40,886 nt of DNA, taken from NCBI GenBank assembly GCA_035353855.1, contig DAOQAK010000039.1, positions 1 to 40,886 of the forward strand. The letters are read 5' to 3'. The DNA comes from Bacteroidales bacterium (GTDB lineage Bacteria; Bacteroidota; Bacteroidia; Bacteroidales; CG2-30-32-10). The stretch's first letter is position 1, and the number at the start of each line of letters is the position of its first letter. The notes under the pieces are model-generated. The model made no database searches. It was given only the letters and a program-made list of their open reading frames with translations, and had not been told where the DNA came from. The translations under genes were made by a program, and so were the position numbers. Positions 1-7,701 of this stretch are shown piece after piece.

Positions 1-60
1 AATATGCAGATAATTCCTGAAAATAAAGCATCTTCGAATTTTTCAGCAACCCCTATTTAA
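1..60 (+). CDS. possible 3' end of a gene entering from the left edge
   Basis: Frame 1 is open from the first base to a TAA at 58-60, giving about 19 residues that end in SNFSATPI. The stretch is too short to identify. It would converge on the minus-strand HD gene. It may be chance, since an open run of 20 codons is not significant by itself. Confidence 0.25.
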   Translation, partial: NMQIIPENKASSNFSATPI

Positions 61-305
61 GTTATATATTCATGTAAACTTTGTAATAGTAATAGTGATA
101 ATGGCAATTTCATTTTTTAAGGTGCCATGCGAAAAGTGTTTAATTCTAAAGAAGAAAAAGTTACGATTTCTCACACCTTGATTGGATGCTATAAACTTTT
201 TTTCAGAACATTCAACAAGCTGCCTGTATTGCCTTGAGGAAAAGCAAAAACAGAGAAAAGAGAAAAAAGGGAAATAATAAATATTCTTCGCATTGATCAA
301 TGCCA
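61..305. other. intergenic stretch, no gene recognised
   Basis: This is AT-rich sequence downstream of the minus-strand HD phosphohydrolase. A 78-codon minus frame is open here, but its product is a low-complexity run of Phe, Ile and Thr with no recognisable domain, so it is not called. No strong hairpin was seen. Confidence 0.4.
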
Positions 306-893
306 TTAAACATTTTTATCAAGTAATTCTTTCACCTGGTTTAAATGGAACATTTTTAATTCCTGCCTTAATTTAATTGCCGACTTTGTAAAATATTCGT
401 GCTGTTGTAAAAAATACAATTCCTGGACATACCATTCTTTTATTGAAGTTACAATACCGTTTTCGTTCCATTCTCTGAACAGTAACAACCCGGTCATATA
501 AAAATCTTTTCTTCCTAAGTAATCAAGGTCGGCATCGCATAAAACTTTTTCCGGCAGAGTTCGTGGTTTCTGAGGAATTTCTGTGCTAAGAATCATCCGG
601 TTTATAATTTCAATTTGTCGCGGATTATAATCATAATTCGGTAAAACATTATTTACAATATTCACCGATGCTTCCTCGCTATGCGAATACTTTACAAGAA
701 AACCGGCATCATGAAATAAAGCAGCTGTTTTAAGAAGTATCATATCTTCATTACCCAGTTTTTCCTGCTCCCCGTAATATTCGGCAGAAGAGAGCACATC
801 AAGGGTGTGCTTATAATTATGATAATAATAATTCTTTGGAATCTCGTTTTCCAATCTATTTAAAATATTTTTTTCGGCTTCTTTATAATTCAT
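306..893 (-). CDS. HD-domain metal-dependent phosphohydrolase
   Basis: A 195-residue soluble protein of the HD superfamily. Visible metal-site elements are H25 and H29 in the N-terminal helix, the H61-D62 pair in LFHDAG, and an Asp-rich CDADLDYLG segment near residue 120. HD proteins hydrolyse phosphate esters or nucleotides, including cyclic ones; the substrate here cannot be read from sequence. The gene starts only 5 bases after the stop of the upstream adenylate cyclase gene, so the two are almost certainly co-transcribed. A role in turning over the cyclase product is possible, but this single-domain form lacks the extra motifs of HD-GYP or mammalian-type phosphodiesterases. The family call is firm; the function is open. 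Confidence 0.85.
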   Translation of the reverse strand: MNYKEAEKNILNRLENEIPKNYYYHNYKHTLDVLSSAEYYGEQEKLGNEDMILLKTAALFHDAGFLVKYSHSEEASVNIVNNVLPNYDYNPRQIEIINRMILSTEIPQKPRTLPEKVLCDADLDYLGRKDFYMTGLLLFREWNENGIVTSIKEWYVQELYFLQQHEYFTKSAIKLRQELKMFHLNQVKELLDKNV

Positions 894-898
894 AATGA

Positions 899-3800
899 TT
901 ATACGGTAAGTTGTTCATATAAATCCCAGAATTTCTGATTAGGTACTCTTCCTTCATCATCAACCGACAGCTCAGGTTTGATACGTTCTGCAAAATACAT
1001 ATCAATCTCGCCTTTATGTTTTACAGGAATTTTTCCACGATAAGTACACTCGAAGAAATCCTTCACATGCTCATAAGTAACTCCTGAAATATTTATTTTA
1101 TTCGGCAAACTGGTTTGTTCCAGGCGGCTTGCAGTATTTACCGTATCGCCCCATATATCGTAAGCAAATTTCTTTTTACCAACTACGCCGGAAATGATTT
1201 CACCGGAATGAACACCTATCCTTATCTTCCACAGGGTACGCCCTTTTGCAGATTGTTCCTTTTTTAACCGTGCAATAAAATCACGCATTTCAAATGCAGC
1301 AAGAACCACATCAACAGGATTTGTTTTATTCTTAATAGGAACCCCACCGGCACACATATACGAATCGCCAACGGTTTTTATTTTCTCAATATTATGTCGC
1401 ACGCATACATTATCGAAGAATACAAAGCTTCGGTTAAGTTCGGCAATAAGCTCCTGTGGTTCGAGCTGCTGGGCAATAATGGTAAAGTCTTTGAAATCGG
1501 AAAATAAAACAGTAGCCATTTCAAAATATTTTGTTTTGGCATTACCATTCTCTTTAAGCTCCTTTGCAATTCTAAAAGGAAGAATATTCAGCAACAGTTT
1601 ATCTGATTTTTCTTTTTCTTTTTCCAGTTCATTTTTCTGTGAATTGATCTCATTCGTACGCTCATTCACCAGTTCTTCCAGTTTTAATTTTGCATCCTTT
1701 AATCGCTTGTTGCTATATTTTAAAACCATACGAATGAATAATACAAAACCAACTATATAAATAAAATAGGCAAACCACGTGCGGTACCATGGCGGAAGAA
1801 TCTCGAATTCATAAGTAGTTTCAGGGCTTTCCGTATCAAAAATATTTTTTGCCTTTACATGAAAAATATAACTACCCGGAGGTAAGTTGGTATATTCTTT
1901 TTTGGTTTCCAGTGTCCAGTCCGACCACTTCTTATCAAATCCTTCAAGGAATACTTTAAACATTCTTGATTTCTCATTGAAAAAAGTAGTTGCAGTAAAT
2001 TCAAAAGTAATGCTGTTATAATTGAATGCCACCTGCGGTTTCAGTTCTTCGGTTTGATTTATTGATAATCCTGAATACTCGCCGCTATCATTAAATACGG
2101 TATAAAATGTTCCACCAAAAAGTACGGAATCGCGTTCCAAAATAACTTTTCTTATCAACGTATTAAAATTTACATTGTATTTGTATTTTGATGTACCGTC
2201 ATATCTCACCATTCCATCATCGCCACCAAACCAGGTTATGCCATTATTTTCGGCATATATGGAATATATCTCCACCTGGGGGATCGGCTTGAATGGAATA
2301 AGACTTACCTGATAAATCCCATTTTTCTGAATGGCTGCTTTAGCAATCGATTTTGTTTTATAATTATTATCAGTAAACTGGATCCACAGGTTTCCCATTG
2401 AATCCTCACTGAGCATATTTATAAAAATACCTTTATTATAAAATTTCAAAGCCGAGCTAATTACTTTTCTAAATTTAACAGATGGGTTCTTTCCATTTTG
2501 TTTTACTTCAACCGGTTTATAAACGCCTTCTTCTAAAAGAAAATAAATTTCATTCTGAATCTTATAAATAGATGGAGATATTGAAGGCAAACCTGATGCT
2601 GCTTCTTCGAATTGGGTTAATGTGTATGTTTGTTTTTCTTTTAAAGGAAGTGAAATTCTATTGCCTGTCCACTTATTGAATTCTAAAAGATAAATGCCTG
2701 AAAACTGCGTTGATATCCACATTTTACCTGATCCATCTTCCACAATGCTGATTATTTTATCATTCAATCCTTTTATGGAATCTTCAATTTCAAATAATAT
2801 TTCATCACCTGAATATTTGACAGACAAACATAATAAACCATCTTCGGCAGCAATGAATATTTTTGAAGGGTCTTTCTGATAATGATATATTTTTATTGCT
2901 TTGCTTTTAGTGAGCTGTTTTGCTGTATAGTTTTCAACTTCATAAACTCCCGATGATGTTGCAACAAGCAGTTTATTTTTTAAAGCATTTTTTTCATTTT
3001 TCACTACCAATAAATCCCATGAGGTGGAACGAATACCTTTCAGTAATTTGAACTGTGAAATATCTGTATTCAATCCTTCTTCGCTAATTGAATATTTTCC
3101 GGGGGAATAATCATGATAAAATACACCCTGCCATGTTCCTACAAATAATCCTCCATTGAAACGGGTAATGGACATCACGCTTCCCTTCAAACCCTTATCA
3201 TCATTCCAGAAGCTTATAGGCGAGGATGCATCTACACGTGCAATACCATTATCGAGTGAAAGCCATATTGCATTTTGCTGATCTTCACCAACAGCATTGT
3301 GAGTTTCATTTTGTATGCCTGCTTTTTTATCAAGTACCTGCGCAAGGTTACCATCACGATCCATGATTACTGTTCCGCCAAACAAAGTTGCAAATGCATA
3401 GTACCCATTTTTTAATCGCGCGCAATTTAATAATTGGTTATGTTTAATAAAATAATCAGCCTGGTTATAAAATTTATAAACAACAGGATAATCATGATTA
3501 CTGAGGGTGAAAGGATTTGACATGATGTACAATCCACTGTCCTTCGACACGATCAACATTTTTTTGTTCGAATACGGCAGTATATTATTTATACTGATGT
3601 TAGAAAAGAATTCGCCATTATTTATTTTTGTAATGGTATCATTTTTCAGATACTTTAATCCCACACCTTTTTGCCATAACAAAATACGGTTACCATATTT
3701 ATAACAATTACTTGATTTTTTTATGTGCCATGTATGAATTTTCTTTCCATCCCACTTATATAATTTTTCATCCGAAACAAAATATAAGCCTGATGAAGTA

Positions 3801-4210
3801 ATACGTATATTAAAAATATAATCAAAATTTTTATCATTCTTATCAAATTTATCAAGAAGGGAAACGTATTTTAAAACACCGTTTTTAGTCGGTGCAAGAT
3901 AACCAAACTCGCCTGTAGAACCAACATATACCCTGTCGCTGCTGTCGATTGCCAGGGAGCTTACCATATAATCGTTGGTTATTGGGATCACGTGCCACTG
4001 AACGCCATCGTATTCAAGCACTCCATCACCATTAGCAAAATACAGTACCCCTCTTTTATCCTGGACAAAACCCCAGTTTTGCGAAAATGCTTTATATTCA
4101 AAAGGTGAAAAATTCCTGACAAGAGGTAAGCCTATTTCGTAAACACCCTTTGTTTGCGCGAAAATAATTACCGGGAAAAATAATAATATATATGTGAATA
4201 TTTTTTTCAT
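899..4210 (-). CDS. membrane sensor adenylate cyclase (ligand-binding beta-propeller + Y_Y_Y + class III cyclase)
   Basis: A 1103-residue protein. A signal peptide (about 1-18, ending in FAQ) leads into a large extracytoplasmic region with two-component-regulator-type propeller repeats, then a Y_Y_Y domain (about 725-790, ending PPGSYIFHVKAKN), one membrane helix (about 800-820), a Lys/Glu-rich coiled coil, and a class III nucleotide cyclase domain (about 895-1080). Metal-binding Asp are D905 (FSDFKDFT) and D949 (VGDSYM). Base-selecting residues are K945 and D1018 (YDIWG), the Lys/Asp pair of adenylate rather than guanylate cyclases. N1025 and R1029 for transition-state binding are also present, so the enzyme looks active. 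The architecture mirrors Bacteroidetes hybrid two-component sensors, with a cyclase in place of the kinase. It precedes the HD phosphohydrolase by 5 bases. The extracellular ligand is unknown. Confidence 0.9.
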   Translation of the reverse strand: MKKIFTYILLFFPVIIFAQTKGVYEIGLPLVRNFSPFEYKAFSQNWGFVQDKRGVLYFANGDGVLEYDGVQWHVIPITNDYMVSSLAIDSSDRVYVGSTGEFGYLAPTKNGVLKYVSLLDKFDKNDKNFDYIFNIRITSSGLYFVSDEKLYKWDGKKIHTWHIKKSSNCYKYGNRILLWQKGVGLKYLKNDTITKINNGEFFSNISINNILPYSNKKMLIVSKDSGLYIMSNPFTLSNHDYPVVYKFYNQADYFIKHNQLLNCARLKNGYYAFATLFGGTVIMDRDGNLAQVLDKKAGIQNETHNAVGEDQQNAIWLSLDNGIARVDASSPISFWNDDKGLKGSVMSITRFNGGLFVGTWQGVFYHDYSPGKYSISEEGLNTDISQFKLLKGIRSTSWDLLVVKNEKNALKNKLLVATSSGVYEVENYTAKQLTKSKAIKIYHYQKDPSKIFIAAEDGLLCLSVKYSGDEILFEIEDSIKGLNDKIISIVEDGSGKMWISTQFSGIYLLEFNKWTGNRISLPLKEKQTYTLTQFEEAASGLPSISPSIYKIQNEIYFLLEEGVYKPVEVKQNGKNPSVKFRKVISSALKFYNKGIFINMLSEDSMGNLWIQFTDNNYKTKSIAKAAIQKNGIYQVSLIPFKPIPQVEIYSIYAENNGITWFGGDDGMVRYDGTSKYKYNVNFNTLIRKVILERDSVLFGGTFYTVFNDSGEYSGLSINQTEELKPQVAFNYNSITFEFTATTFFNEKSRMFKVFLEGFDKKWSDWTLETKKEYTNLPPGSYIFHVKAKNIFDTESPETTYEFEILPPWYRTWFAYFIYIVGFVLFIRMVLKYSNKRLKDAKLKLEELVNERTNEINSQKNELEKEKEKSDKLLLNILPFRIAKELKENGNAKTKYFEMATVLFSDFKDFTIIAQQLEPQELIAELNRSFVFFDNVCVRHNIEKIKTVGDSYMCAGGVPIKNKTNPVDVVLAAFEMRDFIARLKKEQSAKGRTLWKIRIGVHSGEIISGVVGKKKFAYDIWGDTVNTASRLEQTSLPNKINISGVTYEHVKDFFECTYRGKIPVKHKGEIDMYFAERIKPELSVDDEGRVPNQKFWDLYEQLTV

Positions 4211-4366
4211 TTAATCCGTCAAAACAAATTTTAATAATAAAACATCTACTATAGAATAATCAAATTAAGTTTAGCCAGTTCTACAAACCTACACAAATTT
4301 TCGGAGATATTCAAACGACATAATTAAAATAAAATGAAGGTAAAAAAAGATACGATACAGGTAATA

Positions 4367-4403
4367 TTTGAGTGCGCTTATTTTATGAATAAGCGCACTC
4401 AAA
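4367..4403 (-). terminator. perfect 16-bp hairpin after the collagen-like lipoprotein gene
   Basis: A perfect inverted repeat with 16-bp arms (4367-4382 and 4388-4403) and a 5-base loop lies 11 bases past the stop of the minus-strand lipoprotein gene. It lacks a clear T-run on the minus strand, so it may be a terminator or an RNA-stabilising 3' hairpin. It also lies about 160 bases upstream of the cyclase start. Confidence 0.6.
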
Positions 4404-4414
4404 ATATAATAGGT

Positions 4415-5452
4415 TTAAAAATTAATTTTATACAAATAATACTGATTGCTTTGATCGCTGCTGGCTATCCAGAAATTAGCCCCGTCGTGGGTTATGCCGC
4501 CATTATAACTGGTTTTGATTTTATGATTCACATAATATGAAGCAATGCATTTAAACGGGCTAAGCTGGCATTTATGAATCTGGGAATCCTGAAAGAAATA
4601 TAAATATCCGCCCACATACTCCATACCATCAGCGTCAAACGGGAAATGCTGCAATACTGCATTGGTTGAGATATCCCATGTATATATATAACCATCAGCA
4701 GAACAATACATGGTTTGTCCCACCAATGCCAGCGCTTTAATCCGGCCTGATGTTATTGTTGGACTTGTTGAAATCACAGCTCCGGTAGAAGGATTCACTT
4801 TAATGATTTTGTTATTATTTGAAATATATAAATCAGGGTTTGTAAAATTCACACCTCCATAATAATATGTACCGCTCAATGTTAAAGACGAAATAGCATG
4901 TGTTACAGGATTGATCTTTTGAAGTGTGTTTGAATTTGATTCGGCTGTCCACAAAATATTCATCCCGTCGAAACCTATATCCTGCCTGCCATCTCCGTTA
5001 GTTACAGGACTGGCAATACTATCGGAAACAGTTACAAATGTCACCCATTCTGTTTCATCAGGAGCATTATCATTTTTCTTAAACACTATTGTTTCCGTTT
5101 GATTTGATAACACCAACGTATCATTACTAATTGTGTAATTAAACAAATTCATGAATACTTCAATCTGCGCATAGGTAATAAATGCCAGATCGACACGCAG
5201 TGAGCGGAAACCATAATCAACCGTATCGAGTGCGTATAGGATATTATTATTTTTAAGTATAATATATTTTGTTTCCGACAATCCGCTTACAATCTGCCAT
5301 TTCCCGTACAGGTCAGGATCAGGGTCGGTGGAATAGCCTGTTGCACCTTGCGGACCCGTTGGGCCTGTTGGTCCCTGAGGTCCTTCTTTTTTACATTCCG
5401 TAAAAATAATCGATGCAAATATTATGATAAATAAAATTCTTACTGTTCTCAT
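4415..5452 (-). CDS. collagen-like, beta-propeller surface lipoprotein (paralog 2)
   Basis: A 345-residue predicted lipoprotein. The hydrophobic signal is followed by C20-KK; the box reads FTEC, with an unusual Glu before the Cys. A short Gly-X-Y collagen-like stretch (about residues 24-39, GPQ/GPT/GAT triplets) comes next. A middle domain and a C-terminal propeller-like domain follow, with repeated 'KINPVTHA' and 'KVNPSTGAV' strands of the NHL/YncE type. It is about half identical by eye to the gene immediately upstream (22-base gap), with segments such as DGRQDIGFDG and LTLSGTYYY shared exactly, so the pair arose by tandem duplication. The function is unknown; it is probably anchored at the cell envelope. 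Confidence 0.75.
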   Translation of the reverse strand: MRTVRILFIIIFASIIFTECKKEGPQGPTGPTGPQGATGYSTDPDPDLYGKWQIVSGLSETKYIILKNNNILYALDTVDYGFRSLRVDLAFITYAQIEVFMNLFNYTISNDTLVLSNQTETIVFKKNDNAPDETEWVTFVTVSDSIASPVTNGDGRQDIGFDGMNILWTAESNSNTLQKINPVTHAISSLTLSGTYYYGGVNFTNPDLYISNNNKIIKVNPSTGAVISTSPTITSGRIKALALVGQTMYCSADGYIYTWDISTNAVLQHFPFDADGMEYVGGYLYFFQDSQIHKCQLSPFKCIASYYVNHKIKTSYNGGITHDGANFWIASSDQSNQYYLYKINF

Positions 5453-5474
5453 ATCATTGAAATTTATTTCGCTA

Positions 5475-6518
5475 TTACATATCCAGTTTTACAAGTTTAT
5501 ATTCATCGGTATCGTAACTATAACCTGCGATCCAGAAATTAGAACCATCAAATGTAATACCGCCATTATTGCTTCCTGCCAAAGGAGAATCGACATAATA
5601 TGTTTGAACACATTTAAATGGCGACATCTGACATTTGTAAACCATATCACCATAAGCCAAATACAAATACCCGCCAACATATTCCATTCCGTTAACCATG
5701 CGATCGAAGAATGGATACACTGTGCTGCCTGTAATATCCCAGTAATAAACATGTCCCGACCAATCGGAATAAAACATATAATCGCCATACAGAGCAAGAC
5801 CGGTAATTGTGCTTGAACATAAAGTGGGGCTTGTTGAAATTACCGCACCGGTAGTAGGATTCACTTTATAAATCACATTCTGATCGGACAACCATAAACT
5901 TGATGAAGCATACAAAGCACCGGAATAATAATAAGTTCCACTTAATGTCAATGTAGTAACAGCATGCGTTACAGGGTTAATTTTATAAAGTGTATTTGAA
6001 GATGATTTTGTAGTCCATAAAATATTTGTTCCATCGAAACCTATATCCTGGCGGCCATCGTCAGTGGGGTTAGGACTAACAATACTATCAATAACATTCA
6101 CGTAAGTTACCCACTCCGTTTCATCAGGCGCATTATCGTTTTTTGTTAACACGATATTGCTATTTAAGTTTGATAGGTACAAGGTATTATTACTAATCGT
6201 ATAATTATAAACTATACCAAAAATCTTAATTTGCGAACTTGTAACAAATGCCATATCGGTATATAATCTTTTAAAACCATAAGCAGCCGAATCAAGCCGA
6301 TAGGTAATATTATCATCTTTAATTATCAGATAACTTGTTCCTGTCAAACCGCTTTGCACAGCCCATTTGCCATACAACGCCGGATCTACAAGCGAAGTGT
6401 TACCTGTTGGGCCAGTAGGACCAGTTGGACCTTGAGGACCGGCAGGGCCTTCTTTTTTACATGATGAAAAAATAATAACTGCTAACGCAACTACTAAAAT
6501 TGAATTTAAATACTTCAT
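5475..6518 (-). CDS. collagen-like, beta-propeller surface lipoprotein (paralog 1)
   Basis: A 347-residue lipoprotein with a good signal box (IIFSSC, C20) followed by KKEGPAGPQG and further Gly-X-Y triplets to about residue 40. The rest matches the downstream paralog: a beta-rich middle domain with the motif KNDNAPDETEWVTYV, then propeller-type repeats with KINPVTHAV and KVNPTTGAV and a C-terminal NGGITFDGSNFWIAG strand. Short collagen-like tracts after the lipid anchor are common in Bacteroidetes surface lipoproteins and probably act as a stalk; this is inference. It is first of a two-gene unit with the paralog. No enzyme motif was seen. Confidence 0.78.
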   Translation of the reverse strand: MKYLNSILVVALAVIIFSSCKKEGPAGPQGPTGPTGPTGNTSLVDPALYGKWAVQSGLTGTSYLIIKDDNITYRLDSAAYGFKRLYTDMAFVTSSQIKIFGIVYNYTISNNTLYLSNLNSNIVLTKNDNAPDETEWVTYVNVIDSIVSPNPTDDGRQDIGFDGTNILWTTKSSSNTLYKINPVTHAVTTLTLSGTYYYSGALYASSSLWLSDQNVIYKVNPTTGAVISTSPTLCSSTITGLALYGDYMFYSDWSGHVYYWDITGSTVYPFFDRMVNGMEYVGGYLYLAYGDMVYKCQMSPFKCVQTYYVDSPLAGSNNGGITFDGSNFWIAGYSYDTDEYKLVKLDM

Positions 6519-6666
6519 GGCTTTAATTTTAATTGTACTATAAATGATTAAAAAAATATTTTAAATAAGTAAAAATATTTTTAAAAGAAACAAAAACTTT
6601 ATTCAACGAAGTTTTTACAAAAGTAGATAAAATTCAGAAAATACAGAAATGAGATTTTATTGTAAA

Positions 6667-7098
6667 TTAATAGTCGGCTTTATAATATGTCCATTTACCG
6701 CTTACATATAAGGCTGAAGGCTTTGGTCCATTAAGTATCATTTTCCAATTTGCCAACTTAGTTTTTCCATCATTATAATCGTACACATAATACTTTTCAA
6801 TAGTTGTATCTATAGGATGTGGATATTCAATAATTTTAAAATAAAATACATCTTTCAATTTTAAAAAATGGTCATTTGCTTTTGCTATTCCTCCATGTTC
6901 AATATCTTTCCCCTGCCAATAAATCATGTAATTGGCATGACTATATTCATCAATTGACAGATGTACAAAATATGTACAACCACCATCAACACATGCATGC
7001 CATAATCCAATAAATTCAGGTCTTTCCTTGTCAACCTGTTTTTTACATGCAAAAAGTGTAATCAGTATTATAAATATAAAGTAGATTCTTTTTTTCAT
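6667..7098 (-). CDS. small hypothetical lipoprotein
   Basis: A 143-residue protein beginning MKKRIYFIFIILITLFACKK, a short lipoprotein signal with C18 as the anchor. The mature part is hydrophilic, contains a CVDGGCTYFVHL stretch with two Cys, and resembles small lipocalin-like or immunity-like Bacteroidetes lipoproteins only in size. No family was recognised. It stands alone, 148 bases before the collagen-like pair and on the same strand, downstream of an intergenic repeat region. Confidence 0.65.
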   Translation of the reverse strand: MKKRIYFIFIILITLFACKKQVDKERPEFIGLWHACVDGGCTYFVHLSIDEYSHANYMIYWQGKDIEHGGIAKANDHFLKLKDVFYFKIIEYPHPIDTTIEKYYVYDYNDGKTKLANWKMILNGPKPSALYVSGKWTYYKADY

Positions 7099-7209
7099 CT
7101 TTTATAATTTACATAATTCCATTATCCGCAATTTTCTTCTAATTATTGCTTATTTTTAATTTGCAAATTTTACATCACGAAAATAAACAATTCTGAAATA
7201 TTTAATAAC

Positions 7210-7504
7210 TGATGTTATGCAAAATCATTATTTGTATCGAAACAACATTATTTTATTATATTATGTCCCGTTAGGGACAACAGCTTGGTAAAAAAGGTAC
7301 AACTCACTCCTTGTTGTACCGTAGGTACTACACTTTCAAGACCACATAGCTTTCAAATACGTTCAGTTAATTGGGTTGTGCCTTCAGCACACAACTTCAT
7401 AGTGGTTATATATTTTACCAAGCGGTTATGCCTACGGCATATACTCTTAAAATCCTTATTGATTAAAGTTTATAAAATTTTATTTTGAGTTTTGCGTAAC
7501 ATCA
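7210..7504. repeat. 295-bp region bounded by 15-bp inverted repeats
   Basis: TGATGTTATGCAAAA at 7210-7224 is inversely repeated at 7490-7504 with one mismatch. These ends enclose the multi-palindrome element at 7264-7440. The arrangement resembles a small non-autonomous (MITE-like) element with no coding capacity, but target-site duplications were not identified. The second copy of the inner element near 38.8 kb does not carry these outer ends. Confidence 0.55.
7264..7440 (+). repeat. multi-palindrome intergenic element, copy 1
   Basis: An ordered set of short palindromes: TGTCCC-GTTA-GGGACA (7264-7279), the motif AGCTTGGTAAAAA (from 7282), GTACC-GTA-GGTAC (7316-7328), GTGC-CTTCA-GCAC (7378-7390), the inverse motif TTTTACCAAGC (about 7413-7423) and ATGCC-TAC-GGCAT (7428-7440). 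The same parts occur in the same order, on the other strand, at 38811-39022. The loops often contain GTAG or its complement, reminiscent of REP sequences mobilised by tyrosine transposases of the RAYT type (inference). The rest of the 603-base gap 7099-7701 holds no recognised gene. Confidence 0.75.
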
Positions 7505-7647
7505 ATTAATAATATTTTTTCAAATCCATTTCTAATTTGAATAATTATCAAATTTAAATAAAATTCAAACCAAAAAACATCAGGAAAATTATTTTAAAAT
7601 TTTAAACTTAGTAGAAAAGTATTCAAAAAAACATTACCCCAACACAC

Positions 7648-7696
7648 AAACCTTTGAAGACTCAGCCCTGCATTCCCAAATAGACTTCAAAGGTTT
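7648..7696 (-). terminator. hairpin downstream of uvrA
   Basis: Arms AAACCTTTGAAG (7648-7659) and CTTCAAAGGTTT (7685-7696) form a perfect 12-bp stem with a 25-base loop, starting 5 bases after the uvrA stop. The large loop and the lack of a strong T-run make it an imperfect terminator. Confidence 0.5.
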
Positions 7697-7701
7697 TTCT
7701 T

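Noticed and set aside
70..306. 78-codon open frame on the minus strand near the left edge
   Set aside because: The product is low-complexity (Phe/Ile/Thr runs), has no recognisable domain, and abuts the HD gene only by chance of AT-rich sequence.
4334..4540. 68-codon plus-strand frame
   Set aside because: It runs through the perfect hairpin and the 3' end of the lipoprotein gene on the other strand; no family resemblance.
7264..7440. Insertion sequence with transposase
   Set aside because: The element has inverted ends but no open frame of transposase type; only palindromes are present.
7285..7488. 67-codon plus-strand frame inside the palindromic element
   Set aside because: It is built entirely from the repeat sequence, and the homologous copy near 38.9 kb does not keep the frame.
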